Made by a program: the position numbers and the translations under genes
Origin: Streptomyces lavendofoliae
GTDB lineage: Bacteria > Actinomycetota > Actinomycetes > Streptomycetales > Streptomycetaceae
Length of the DNA stretch: 64,000 nt
Assembly: GCF_014649735.1 (NCBI RefSeq)
Contig: NZ_BMTP01000005.1
Span: 310,001-374,000 of the forward strand
Direction: 5' to 3'
Notes under the pieces: generated by a model
What the model was told of the DNA's origin: nothing
The model's input: only the letters and a program-made list of their open reading frames with translations
Databases searched by the model: none
Shown here: in pieces, positions 35,951 through 44,246 of the stretch
Layout of the letters: each line of letters begins with the position of its first letter
Numbering within the stretch: position 1 is the first letter of the stretch

Positions 35951-36571
35951 ATGGCACTCATGAGTAATCGGTACGGGACGGCAGCACGCAGAGCGGCGGC
36001 CGGCGGGACGGCTGTGGCACTGGCTCTGCTCCTTTCGGCCTGTGGCGGTGGCGGCGAACAGGGTGGCGACGACAGGGGGAAGGCGTCGGAGAACGCGGGC
36101 AGCGCCTCCTCGGCACCGCCCGACCAGAGCACGCCCACGGCAGACGGCGGCGGACCCACTGTCCCGGACACCAGCGCCACGTTGGCGACCATCAACGGCA
36201 GCAGTGGGTTCCAGTTCGTCATCCATAGCGCCGTCAGGGACCAGGGTGGCTTCCTGACCGTCACGGGAAGTCTGAAGAACACGTCCTCCAAAATGCTGAT
36301 CGCTCCGCCGCAGTGGAGCGGGCAGGAGGTCAGCGTGAAGCAGACGGGCCCGTCCCTCGCAGGCATCACCCTCTTGGACAAGACGGAGAAGAAGCGCTAC
36401 TACGTGCTGCGTGACACGGAGGGCTATCCCCTGACCACCACGGGCATCACCACGGTGAAGGCCGGTGGGACCGTCTCGGTGTTCGCACAGTTCCCCGCAC
36501 CGCCGGCGAACGTCACCCAGGTGGACATCCAGATTCCGCAAATGCCGGTCGCGACGATCGAGATCTCCTGA
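35951..36571 (+). CDS. Putative lipoprotein of the Tad locus
   Basis: Protein of 206 aa. The lipobox LLLSAC (Cys31) after an Arg-rich N-region marks a membrane lipoprotein. A Gly/Ser/Pro linker (32-75) leads to a beta-rich domain (about 78-205) resembling DUF4352-like immunoglobulin folds. AAAGGA immediately precedes ATG 35951, so ATG 35960 (9 nt away) may be the real start. The stop overlaps the next ATG (TGATG). Its GC content is lower than that of the pilus genes upstream. A role at the cell surface next to the pilus is inferred from place only. Confidence 0.78.
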   Translation: MALMSNRYGTAARRAAAGGTAVALALLLSACGGGGEQGGDDRGKASENAGSASSAPPDQSTPTADGGGPTVPDTSATLATINGSSGFQFVIHSAVRDQGGFLTVTGSLKNTSSKMLIAPPQWSGQEVSVKQTGPSLAGITLLDKTEKKRYYVLRDTEGYPLTTTGITTVKAGGTVSVFAQFPAPPANVTQVDIQIPQMPVATIEIS

Positions 36572-37221
36572 TGCGCGCCGCCACCCCTTCCCCCCGCAGA
36601 GTCTTCGCGCGCCGTCCCGCGGCGTCCGTGTTCGTGGCCGTGGTGCTGTTCGCCGGTGCTCAGCTCACCGGGGCCGCCGGGGCGCACGCCGATGACATTC
36701 CGGGTACCCCGCCGGGCACCGAGTCGACGCTGCCGCCGCCGGAGGTGGACGGGAACTCGCCCAACCTCAAGATGCGTGACGGCGCGACGCTCGCTGCCGC
36801 GAAGGTGCTGCCCCTGATCTCGATCGTCGAGTCCGAGGGCGGCGAGGAGCGGCGCGAGGAGACCAGCACCAACCTGAAGTTCGCGCTCCAGGCCGAGGTG
36901 CTCTTCGGCAAGGACAGCGCCAGGCTGACCCCCGAGGCCAACTCCCGTATCGCCGCCATCGCCGAGGAGATCAAGAAGCAGAGCGCCACCAAGGTCCGCA
37001 TCTTCGGCTTCACCGACAATCTCGGCTCGTCCGCCCACGGCGACGTGCTGTCCAGGCAGCGCGCGGACGCCGTGCACCGGGTGCTGTCGCCGCTGCTGAC
37101 CTCCGGCGGGATCACCTACGAGATCCGCGGGTACGGCGAGCAGTACCCGATCGCCGACAACAGCACCGAAGAAGGCCGCAAGAAGAACCGTCGCGTCGAG
37201 GTGTCCTTCCCGCGCGGCTGA
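36571..37221 (+). CDS. Secreted OmpA-family (peptidoglycan-binding) protein
   Basis: Protein of 216 aa with a signal peptide (about 1-40, cleavage near AHA-DD) and a C-terminal OmpA-like domain (about 105-214). The domain has AEVLFGKDSARLTPEAN, GFTDNLGSSAHGDVLSRQRA and a final KKNRRVEV, the pattern that binds peptidoglycan non-covalently. In a monoderm this would tie something to the wall, possibly the pilus machine. Its ATG overlaps the lipoprotein stop. A 14-bp hairpin follows, so it ends the Tad transcription unit. Confidence 0.88.
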   Translation: MRAATPSPRRVFARRPAASVFVAVVLFAGAQLTGAAGAHADDIPGTPPGTESTLPPPEVDGNSPNLKMRDGATLAAAKVLPLISIVESEGGEERREETSTNLKFALQAEVLFGKDSARLTPEANSRIAAIAEEIKKQSATKVRIFGFTDNLGSSAHGDVLSRQRADAVHRVLSPLLTSGGITYEIRGYGEQYPIADNSTEEGRKKNRRVEVSFPRG

Positions 37222-37237
37222 CGTCCCACCTCCGCAC

Positions 37238-37271
37238 GGCGGACCACCCGCTCACCCGCGGGTGGTCCGCC
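37238..37271 (+). terminator. Terminator hairpin at the end of the Tad locus
   Basis: GGCGGACCACCCGC (37238-37251) pairs perfectly with 37258-37271, 14 bp with a 6-nt loop, 17 bp after the OmpA-family stop. Confidence 0.75.
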
Positions 37272-37327
37272 GGCCCGCACCCGCCGGCCCGCACCCGCCG
37301 GCCCGCACCCGCCGGCACGCACCCGCC
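37272..37327. repeat. 14-bp tandem repeat, four copies
   Basis: GGCCCGCACCCGCC at 37272-37285, 37286-37299 and 37300-37313, with a fourth copy carrying one change at 37314-37327. It abuts the terminator hairpin and precedes the mannosyltransferase promoter region. No coding role seen. Confidence 0.85.
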
Positions 37328-37406
37328 TGCCCGCCCCCGCGGGGGCCGCTGACGTCGGCGGCGTACCGGTCGAAGGGGCCCGACGCGGGCCGCGATAATC
37401 GGGCGC

Positions 37407-38522
37407 ATGCCCGAGCGAACAGACCGACCACCCTCCGCCGCGCCCGCCCTGTGGGGCTACGTGGCCGTGCGGGCGGTCGGGCTGGCGGTCCTCGGGGTCG
37501 TGGCCGCCGTGGCCGGGGACGACGCCCTGCACCGGCTGAAGGGCCGCTGGGACGCCGTCTGGTACGTGCGGATCGCCGAGCACGGGTACGGCCACGAGGT
37601 GGCGCTCCCCGACGGTGGCGTCCACTCCGACCTGGCGTTCTTCCCGCTGCTGCCCGCCCTGGAGAGGGGCCTGTCGGAGGTGCTGCGCATCGACGCGGCG
37701 ACCGCCGGGCTGGTCGTCTCGTGGGTGGCCTCGCTCGCCGCCGCGTGGGGTGCCTACGCGGTGGGGGAGCGGATCGCCGGGCGGCGGGCCGGGGTGGTGC
37801 TGGCCGTGCTGTGGGGGGTGTACCCGACGGCGTTCGTGCAGTCGATGGCGTACACGGAGACGCTCTTCACCGCGTTCGCCGCCTGGTCGCTGTACGCGGT
37901 GCTGCGCGACCGGTGGGTCCTGGCGGGCGCGCTGTGCGTGGGCGCGGGGCTGACCCGGCCGTCGGCCGCCGCGCTGGTGGCGGCGCTCGGCGTCACGGCA
38001 CTGGTGACCGCCGTCCGGGAGCGGCGGGTGCCGGTCCCGATGGCCGTGGGTGTGCTGCTGGCTCCGCTGGGCTGGCTCGGGTATGTGGTCTTCGTCGCCG
38101 TACGGCAGGGGAGCCCGACCGCCTACTTCGAGGTGCAGGCCGCCTGGGGCAACAGCGTCGACGGGGGCGTGGCGCTGGCCCGGTTCGTGTGGGCGCTGCT
38201 GACGGGCCCGGTGCCGCTCGCCGGGGTGGGGCTGTGCGCGGCGCTCGCGCTGGTGGGCTGGATGGTGTGGCTGTGCGTCAGGCAGCGGCAGCCGCTGCCG
38301 GTGCTGGTGTACACCGTCGCGATCGTCGTCGTCTCGCTGGTCGGCGCCGCCTACTTCGGCTCCCGGCCGCGTCTGATGATGCCCGCCTTCCCGCTGCTGC
38401 TCCCGGCGGCGGTCGTCCTGGCGCGGCTGCGGAACCGGACGCTGGTCGCGGTGCTCGCGGTGTCGGCCCTGGCGTCGGGGGCCTACGGCGCGTTCACCCT
38501 GCTGGGGGCGGGTCCACCGTGA
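37407..38522 (+). CDS. PIG-V-like membrane mannosyltransferase (GT-C)
   Basis: Protein of 371 aa with about nine membrane helices. The RWDAVWYVRIAEHGYG motif (Trp48-Asp49) after the first helix is typical of the GPI-mannosyltransferase-II-like (PIG-V/GT76) family, which uses polyprenyl-phosphate mannose. PTAFVQSMAYTETLF and GLTRPSA are further family marks. Bacterial members have unknown acceptors. Its 3' end overlaps the convergent DUF192 gene by 29 bp. Confidence 0.83.
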   Translation: MPERTDRPPSAAPALWGYVAVRAVGLAVLGVVAAVAGDDALHRLKGRWDAVWYVRIAEHGYGHEVALPDGGVHSDLAFFPLLPALERGLSEVLRIDAATAGLVVSWVASLAAAWGAYAVGERIAGRRAGVVLAVLWGVYPTAFVQSMAYTETLFTAFAAWSLYAVLRDRWVLAGALCVGAGLTRPSAAALVAALGVTALVTAVRERRVPVPMAVGVLLAPLGWLGYVVFVAVRQGSPTAYFEVQAAWGNSVDGGVALARFVWALLTGPVPLAGVGLCAALALVGWMVWLCVRQRQPLPVLVYTVAIVVVSLVGAAYFGSRPRLMMPAFPLLLPAAVVLARLRNRTLVAVLAVSALASGAYGAFTLLGAGPP

Positions 38523-38868
38523 TCGCCAGGCGGGTGCCGGGCCGGACGCCCCACCGTGCCATCGCGCCCGCCTCCGCCTCCAGGACGTGCCGGGCGCGCG
38601 GACGGGGCAGCCCCAGCCGGCCGGGCGCCATGGTGACCAGGTCGAGGACCCGCAACTCCCGGTCCAGGTACGCCACGTCGATGGCGAACCGCATGCGGAA
38701 GGTGTGGACGCTGTTGCAGGGGCTGAGCAGCAGCGCGCCCGCGATGCCGTCCCTGCCGAGCAGCCCGCGCCTGCGGGTGCCGTAGGAGGCGGCGATCTCG
38801 ACGGGCACGGACGCGCCCGGAAGGACCAGCAGGCCGGTGCCGTTCCGCCATCTGCGCGCGTTCCCCAT
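38494..38868 (-). CDS. DUF192 family protein
   Basis: Protein of 124 aa. The DUF192 core shows SYGTRRRGLLGRDG, SPCNSVHTFRMRFAIDVAYL and ARHVLEAEAG. Unlike many DUF192 proteins it has no signal peptide here. Function of the family is not established. It is divergent from the prepilin peptidase (89-bp gap), an arrangement that may allow a shared promoter region. It is convergent with the mannosyltransferase, overlapping by 29 bp. Confidence 0.82.
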   Translation of the reverse strand: MGNARRWRNGTGLLVLPGASVPVEIAASYGTRRRGLLGRDGIAGALLLSPCNSVHTFRMRFAIDVAYLDRELRVLDLVTMAPGRLGLPRPRARHVLEAEAGAMARWGVRPGTRLAITVDPPPAG

Positions 38869-38957
38869 GAGGGACGACCGTAGCGTGGGCCCGGGGCCGG
38901 AGGCACTGGGCCCGTGGGCCCATGACCGGCCGCCCGGCCCGTCCTAGGGTCGGGTGC

Positions 38958-39836
38958 GTGTACGCCACGCTGATCGCCGCCGCCGCCCTGTGGGGCGCCG
39001 CCACCGGCCTGCTGGTGCCGCGCGCCGCGTACCGCCTGTCCGTCGCGCCGGACGAGCCGTGGCGGGACGCCTGTCCGGCCGGCCACCCGTTCACGGGACC
39101 CGTCCGCGGCTGGCTCGGGGCGCCGCGCTGCACGGCGTGCGGGGTGCCCGCCGTCCCGGCGGGGCCCACCCGGCCCGCGGCCACCGGCGCGGAGCCCGCC
39201 CCCGCCGCCCCCACCCCCACCGGATGCACGCCCACCGCGACCAGCCCCACCGCCACTCCGCACCCCGCCACTCCGCACCCCGCCACCCCCACTCCCCTCA
39301 CCGCCCCGGTCGTCACCGCCCTCGTCTGCGGGGCGCTCGCCGCCGCGACCGGCCCCCGGCCCGAGCTGGTGGTGTGGCTGCTCGCCGCGCCGGTCGCGGT
39401 GGTGCTGGCCCTGGTCGACCTGGCCGTGCACCGGCTGCCGGACCGGCTGACGCTGCCGCTCGCCGCCGGGACGGCCGTCCTGCTGGGGGGCGCCGCGCTG
39501 CTGCCGGGGAACACGGGCGCGTGGCCGTCCGCGCTGCTCGGCGGCCTCGCCCTGGGCGCCGGCTACTTCGTGCTGTTCCTGGTCCACCCGAGCGGCATGG
39601 GCTTCGGCGACGTGAAGCTCGCCCTCGCGCTGGGCGTCGCCCTCGGCTGGTACGGCTGGGGCGTGCTGTTCGTGGGCGCCTTCGCCGGATTCCTGCTCGG
39701 CGCGGTGTACGGGTTCGGGCTGGTCGTACTGCGGCGGGCGACCCGCAAGAGCGTGATCCCGTTCGGGCCGTTCATGATCGGCGGGACGCTGCTGGGCCTG
39801 CTGCTGGGCGCCCCCGCGGCGGTTCCCGTCCCCTGA
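38958..39836 (+). CDS. A24 family prepilin peptidase
   Basis: Protein of 292 aa, polytopic aspartic protease. The catalytic pair is Asp154 (LALVDLAVHRLP) and Asp218 in the GxGD motif (GMGFGDVK). The N-terminal region has a loop with CPAGHPF and CTAC, perhaps a remnant zinc site of full-length type IV peptidases, then a His/Pro/Thr-rich linker (about 72-117). It should cleave the Flp, TadE and related pseudopilins encoded 2-10 kb upstream. GTG 38958 is preferred to ATG 38922 because it starts directly at the first helix. Confidence 0.88.
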   Translation: MYATLIAAAALWGAATGLLVPRAAYRLSVAPDEPWRDACPAGHPFTGPVRGWLGAPRCTACGVPAVPAGPTRPAATGAEPAPAAPTPTGCTPTATSPTATPHPATPHPATPTPLTAPVVTALVCGALAAATGPRPELVVWLLAAPVAVVLALVDLAVHRLPDRLTLPLAAGTAVLLGGAALLPGNTGAWPSALLGGLALGAGYFVLFLVHPSGMGFGDVKLALALGVALGWYGWGVLFVGAFAGFLLGAVYGFGLVVLRRATRKSVIPFGPFMIGGTLLGLLLGAPAAVPVP

Positions 39837-39892
39837 ACCGGGGTGGGAAACGTACAGGACGCCCGGCACCGCACCCGGGCAGTATCGACCCC

Positions 39893-40291
39893 ATGGACAC
39901 GCAACCGGTCAACCTCACCGAGGCCCTCGCCACCTTCGACGACGTCTACAGCCCCCGCGTCGTGGCCCGTATGAACGACTACGACGTACGGATCGCGCAC
40001 GCCGCCGGCGACCACGTGTGGCACGTGCACGACGACACGGACGAGTTCTTCCTGGTGCTGGACGGGCGGTTCCGCATCGCGCTGCGCGCGGCCGACGGCT
40101 CCGAGCGGACGGTCGAGCTGGGGCGCGGCGACACGTTCGTCGTACCGAAGGGCACCGAGCACAAGCCGTCCGCGCCGGACGGGGCGTCGATTCTGATGTT
40201 CGAGCCGACCGGCACCCTGTCGACCGGTGACCGCCATGAGGGGGAGATTCCGGACCACGTCGACAGCACCACGGGCCACGACCTGCGCTGA
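39893..40291 (+). CDS. Cupin domain protein
   Basis: Protein of 132 aa, a single cupin. Motif 1 is HVWHVHDDTDEFFLVLDG (two His and a Glu as metal ligands) and motif 2 lies around VPKGTEHKPSAP. Small stand-alone cupins of this type include isomerases and dioxygenases, but the substrate is not evident. The gene is followed after 31 bp by the DUF2079 gene in the same direction. Confidence 0.82.
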   Translation: MDTQPVNLTEALATFDDVYSPRVVARMNDYDVRIAHAAGDHVWHVHDDTDEFFLVLDGRFRIALRAADGSERTVELGRGDTFVVPKGTEHKPSAPDGASILMFEPTGTLSTGDRHEGEIPDHVDSTTGHDLR

Positions 40292-40322
40292 GACACCCGT
40301 CCGCGTCCTAGCATGCGGGCAC

Positions 40323-41849
40323 ATGCGGACATCCCCTGACAATAGGTCCCTACCCGGGCAACAGGTCTCCCAGCTCACCCTCGCCCGGGTTCCCAGGGCC
40401 GCCGCGCCCCGCCGCCTCCCCGCGGTCCCGCTCCCCTGGGGCTGGGCCGCGGGGCTCTTCGCGCTCTACACCACCGTCGCCGTGCGCCGCCACCTCCTGC
40501 TCCGCACCACCGGCTACGACCTCGGCATCTTCGAGCAGGCGGTCCGCGCCTACGCCGAACTCCGCGCCCCCGTCGTCCCGTTGCGCGGCGACGGCTTCAA
40601 CCTCCTCGGCGACCACTTCCACCCCCTGCTCGCCGCCCTCGCGCCGCTCTACCGCCTCTGGCCCTCCCCGCTGTGCCTGCTGGTCGCCCAGTCCGCGCTG
40701 CTCGCCGTCGCCGTCGTCCCGCTCGCCCGCTGGGCCGCCCGCGCGCTCGGCCGCCGGGCGGCCCATGCCGTCGCCGCCGCGTACGGGCTGAGCTGGGGAA
40801 TCGCCTCGGCCGCCGCCTTCGACTTCCACGAGGTCGCCCTCGCCGTACCGCTCCTCGCGTGCTGCCTGGAGGCCCTGGCCCACCGGCGCTGGCGCCCGGC
40901 CGTCGCCTGGGCGGCGCCACTCCTGCTGATCAAGGAGGACCTGGGGCTCACCCTCGCCGCCGTCGGGGCGTACGTCGCCCTCAAGGGCCCGCGCCGGCTC
41001 GGCCTCGCGACCGCCGCCGCCGGACTCGCCGGCTCGGCCGTCGAGATCAAGCTCCTGATGCCCGCCTTCCACCCGGCCGGCGGGTACGCGCACGGCGGCA
41101 ACCTCGCCGAGGGGTACGGGTCCCTGCTCAGCACGCTCGCCCACGCCCCGCTCGACGCGCTGCGCCCCGAGGTCAAGGCGATGACCCTGGTCCTGGTCTT
41201 CGCCCCGTCCGCGCTGCTCGCGCTGCGCTCGCCGCTGTCGCTGATCGCCGTGCCGACCCTCGCCTGGCGGATGATGTCGGACAACGGCTTCCACTGGGGG
41301 ACCGCGTTCCACTACAGCGCCGTGCTGATGCCCGTCGTCCTCGCCGGGCTCATCGACGCGCTGACCGTCTGGCGGCGGACCGACCACCCGCTCGCCGCGC
41401 GCCATGTGCGCGCCTCGCTCGCCACCGTGCTCGCCGTGACCCTGGTGATGCTGCCGTCCTTCCCGCTGGCCCAGCTGTTCCAGCGCGCCACCTGGCGCAC
41501 GACCGGGCACGTCGAGGCCGCCCGCGCGCTGCTCGCGCGCATCCCGGACGGCGCGACCGTGGCGGCCTCCAACCGGCTCGTCCCCCAGCTCACTTCGCGA
41601 TGCACGGTCGTCGTCTTCCCGACCTTCCCGGTGGAGGGGAAGCTGTACGAGTACGACAGGAAGCGCCTGCCGCCGCCCACGGCCGAGTGGATCGTCCACG
41701 ACCGGCGGCCCCCGGAGGCATGGCCGTACCGGATGGGCCACTGGCCCTACCCAGCCGGGCGGCAGGAGGCCGAGCTGGCCGCCGCGCAGGCGCGCCACGG
41801 CTACCGGAAGGTCGCCGAGCGTGACGGGATCACCCTGCTGCGCCGCTGA
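40323..41849 (+). CDS. DUF2079 family polytopic membrane protein
   Basis: Protein of 508 aa with about nine to ten membrane helices and a soluble C-terminal domain (about 395-508). TTGYDLGIFEQAVRAYAEL and the following GDHFHP are the family signature; FHWGTAFHYSAVLMP lies in a later helix. DUF2079 is related to GT-C glycosyltransferases by topology, but no activity is established. ATG 40323 opens a short basic cytosolic tail. Confidence 0.83.
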   Translation: MRTSPDNRSLPGQQVSQLTLARVPRAAAPRRLPAVPLPWGWAAGLFALYTTVAVRRHLLLRTTGYDLGIFEQAVRAYAELRAPVVPLRGDGFNLLGDHFHPLLAALAPLYRLWPSPLCLLVAQSALLAVAVVPLARWAARALGRRAAHAVAAAYGLSWGIASAAAFDFHEVALAVPLLACCLEALAHRRWRPAVAWAAPLLLIKEDLGLTLAAVGAYVALKGPRRLGLATAAAGLAGSAVEIKLLMPAFHPAGGYAHGGNLAEGYGSLLSTLAHAPLDALRPEVKAMTLVLVFAPSALLALRSPLSLIAVPTLAWRMMSDNGFHWGTAFHYSAVLMPVVLAGLIDALTVWRRTDHPLAARHVRASLATVLAVTLVMLPSFPLAQLFQRATWRTTGHVEAARALLARIPDGATVAASNRLVPQLTSRCTVVVFPTFPVEGKLYEYDRKRLPPPTAEWIVHDRRPPEAWPYRMGHWPYPAGRQEAELAAAQARHGYRKVAERDGITLLRR

Positions 41850-42079
41850 CCCGCGTCCGGCGGGCCGCCCCGCCACCCACCCCCGGCCGTCCCCCCGCCG
41901 TCAGCCGCCCACCCCCGGCCGCCCCCCGGACGGCGTCAACGTGGCGCCCGTACGGCGGGGTCCCCCTTGTGGAGGACAGCGGGGCACGGGAAAGGGGCGG
42001 CAACCGGCCGGATCCCGCGCATCCGGCGGGCTCCCGCGATTTCGTGGCGTGGCGGCGGCCTGTCGTGGCGCGCAGCATC
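41850..42079 (+). other. Gene-free spacer before the 6C RNA
   Basis: About 230 bp without a supported gene: a C-rich stretch with CCACCCCCGGCC-type repeats (41875-41930), then mixed GC-rich sequence that should hold the promoter of the small RNA. I could not place a convincing -10/-35. Confidence 0.5.
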
Positions 42080-42152
42080 ACTTACGAAGGGTTATGGTGG
42101 AAACCCCCCCTCGGGCCGGTCCGTATCCCCCCCACGGACCGGCCCGTTTTTC
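42080..42152 (+). ncRNA. Probable 6C small RNA (actinobacterial C-rich sRNA)
   Basis: The segment has two runs of seven C (42104-42110 and 42127-42133). The second forms the loop of a 12-bp hairpin (42113-42124 with 42134-42145) followed by T5. The first follows GAAGGGTTATGGTGGAAA. Two C-rich hairpin modules with an intrinsic terminator match the 6C RNA family known from actinobacteria, including the mycobacterial B11 RNA. These RNAs pair through C-rich loops with G-rich ribosome-binding sites. The 5' end is approximate. Start and regulation cannot be read. Confidence 0.65.
42113..42151 (+). terminator. Intrinsic terminator of the 6C RNA
   Basis: GGGCCGGTCCGT and ACGGACCGGCCC form a 12-bp stem with a 9-nt C-rich loop, followed by GTTTTT. 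It is the only hairpin with a T tract that I found in the window. Confidence 0.9.
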
Positions 42153-42226
42153 GTGCGGGCGTCCTCCGGACGGCCGTTTCGCGCCCGCCTCCCCCGGGCG
42201 GCCGGGCCCCCGCCCGCACCGGGGCG

Positions 42227-43264
42227 TCAGCTCCGGGCGGCCCAGATGTTGGTGCCGGCGGTGTCCACCGCGTACGAGTCGATCTCCTTCAGCTCCTCGT
42301 CCGTCAGCGGGGCGCCGGACAGGGCGGCGATGTTCTCCTCCAGCTGCGTCACGCTCGACGCGCCGATCAGCGCCGACGTCATCCGCTCGTCGCGCAGCAC
42401 CCAGTTCAGCGCGAGCTGCGCCAGCGACTGGCCGCGCCGCGCGGCGATCGCGTCGAGGCCCCGCAGCCGGCGCACCACCTCGTCGGACAGGAGGTTCGGG
42501 TCGAGGGACTTGCCCTGCGTGGCCCGCGACCCCTCCGGGATGCCCTGGAGGTACTTGCCGGTGAGCAGGCCCTGGGCGAGCGGCGCGAAGGAGATGCAGC
42601 CCATGCCGGCCTCCTCCAGGGTGTCCAGGAGCCCGTCCTCCTCGGTCCAGCGGTTGATCATCGAGTACGACGGCTGGTGGATCAGGGCCGGGACGCCCAT
42701 CTCCCGCAGCAGCCGCGCCGCCTCGGCGGTCTGCGCGCTGCTGTACGAGGACACGCCCACGTACAGGGCCTTGCCCTGCTGGACGGCGGAGGCCAGGGCA
42801 CCCATCGTCTCCTCGAGCGGGGTGTCCTTGTCGAAGCGGTGCGAGTAGAAGATGTCGACGTAGTCGACGCCCATCCGCTTCAGCGAGGCGTCGAGGGAGG
42901 ACAGCAGGTACTTGCGGGAGCCCCACTCGCCGTACGGCCCGGGGTGCATGAGGTAGCCCGCCTTGGTGGAGAGGACCAGCTCGTCCCGGTACGGGGCGAA
43001 GTCCTCGGCGAAGATCTTGCCGAAGTTCGACTCGGCGGACCCGGGCGGCGGCCCGTAGTTGTTCGCCAGGTCGAAGTGCGTCACACCCAGGTCGAAGGCC
43101 CGGCGGAGGATCGCGCGCTGCGAGGCGAGCGTGCGGTCGTCGCCGAAGTTGTGCCACAGGCCCAGCGAGATGGCGGGCAGCTTGAGCCCGCTGCGGCCGG
43201 TACGGCGGTACTCCATGGCGTCGTAGCGGTCGTCGGCGGGGCGGTATGCGGGGGAATCAGTCAC
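42227..43264 (-). CDS. Aldo/keto reductase, L-glyceraldehyde-3-phosphate reductase (YghZ) type
   Basis: Protein of 345 aa. SLGLWHNFG and FDLANNYGPPPGSAE closely resemble E. coli YghZ (AKR14), which reduces L-glyceraldehyde 3-phosphate and detoxifies aldehydes with NADPH. The catalytic tetrad is Asp65, Tyr70, Lys101 and His142 (FYSHRFD). The GTG start at 43264 follows AGGAGGGAGG; a later ATG (MEYRRTG) is less likely because of that site. Divergent from the isoprenyl transferase by 176 bp. Confidence 0.9.
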   Translation of the reverse strand: MTDSPAYRPADDRYDAMEYRRTGRSGLKLPAISLGLWHNFGDDRTLASQRAILRRAFDLGVTHFDLANNYGPPPGSAESNFGKIFAEDFAPYRDELVLSTKAGYLMHPGPYGEWGSRKYLLSSLDASLKRMGVDYVDIFYSHRFDKDTPLEETMGALASAVQQGKALYVGVSSYSSAQTAEAARLLREMGVPALIHQPSYSMINRWTEEDGLLDTLEEAGMGCISFAPLAQGLLTGKYLQGIPEGSRATQGKSLDPNLLSDEVVRRLRGLDAIAARRGQSLAQLALNWVLRDERMTSALIGASSVTQLEENIAALSGAPLTDEELKEIDSYAVDTAGTNIWAARS

Positions 43265-43301
43265 GCCTCCCTCCTTATCACGGACTTGTGACAGACCGGG
43301 T

Positions 43302-43331
43302 TGGGCCGCCGTGACCCCCGCGCAGTAATGT
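43302..43331 (+). promoter_or_regulatory. Possible promoter of the isoprenyl transferase gene
   Basis: TTGGGC (43302-43307), 18-bp spacer, TAATGT (43326-43331), about 110 bp before the GTG start. Similarity to the vegetative consensus is moderate. Confidence 0.35.
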
Positions 43332-43440
43332 GGCGGCTTCGGGGACAGCCGCGGCGCGCCGGATTCGAGCGGTGCCGCTTCCCCCTGTCTCCCTGGGCCG
43401 ACGCCGTGGCGGGCCCTTAAGCAATCGAGAGGTGAGATCG

Positions 43441-44202
43441 GTGAACTTGCGCGACCTGGTGTACAGGCTCTACGCACGCCGGGTGGAAGGCCGCCTCGAC
43501 CACGCACAGGTGCCCAAGCACATCGGCGTCATCCTCGACGGCAACCGCCGCTGGGCCAAGGCGTCCGGCGGCACCCCGGAGCAGGGTCACAAGGCCGGCG
43601 CGAGCAAGATCCAGGAACTGCTGGGCTGGTGCGACGAGACGGACGTCGAGGTCGTCACCCTCTGGATGCTCTCCACCGACAACCTCAACCGGCCCGAGGA
43701 GCAGCTGGTGCCGCTCCTCGGCATCATCGAGAACGCGGTCCGCGACCTCGCCGCCGACGGCCGCTGGCGCGTGCACCACGTCGGCACGCTGGACCTGCTG
43801 CCCTCCCGTACGCAGGCGGTGCTCAAGGAGGCCGAGGAGGCCACCCGCGACCGCACCGGCATACTCGTGAACGTGGCCGTGGGCTACGGCGGCCGGCAGG
43901 AGATCGCGGACGCGGTCCGCTCGCTGCTGCTGGAGCACGCCGAGAAGGGCATGAGCTTCGAGGAGCTCGCCCAGATCGTGGACGTCGAGCACATCTCGGA
44001 GCACCTGTACACGCGGGGCCAGCCCGACCCGGACCTGGTGATCCGCACGAGCGGCGAGCAGCGCCTGTCGGGCTTCATGCTCTGGCAGAGCGCCCATTCG
44101 GAGTACTACTTCTGCGAGGTCCACTGGCCGGCCTTCCGCAAGGTCGACTTCCTGCGCGCCCTGCGCGACTACGCGGCCCGCCACCGCCGCTACGGCACCT
44201 GA
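43441..44202 (+). CDS. uppS: Isoprenyl transferase (cis-prenyl transferase, UppS family)
   Basis: Protein of 253 aa. HIGVILDGNRRWAK (catalytic Asp33), TLWMLSTDNLNRP and RTSGEQRLSGFMLWQSAHSE are the family motifs. It condenses isopentenyl diphosphate in cis onto an allylic diphosphate. The sequence and its place before phoH2 resemble the mycobacterial short-chain Z-farnesyl diphosphate synthase (Rv1086) neighbourhood, so it may make a short product rather than the full undecaprenyl carrier. GTG 43441 follows GAGAGGTGA. A GC hairpin follows the stop. Confidence 0.92.
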   Translation: MNLRDLVYRLYARRVEGRLDHAQVPKHIGVILDGNRRWAKASGGTPEQGHKAGASKIQELLGWCDETDVEVVTLWMLSTDNLNRPEEQLVPLLGIIENAVRDLAADGRWRVHHVGTLDLLPSRTQAVLKEAEEATRDRTGILVNVAVGYGGRQEIADAVRSLLLEHAEKGMSFEELAQIVDVEHISEHLYTRGQPDPDLVIRTSGEQRLSGFMLWQSAHSEYYFCEVHWPAFRKVDFLRALRDYAARHRRYGT

Positions 44203-44222
44203 CGGAACGTTCCCGGCAGCCG

Positions 44223-44246
44223 CCGGGCGGCTCAGGAGCCGCCCGG
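44223..44246 (+). terminator. Hairpin after the isoprenyl transferase gene
   Basis: CCGGGCGGCTC (44223-44233) and GAGCCGCCCGG (44236-44246) form an 11-bp palindrome-like stem 20 bp after the stop. Confidence 0.65.
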
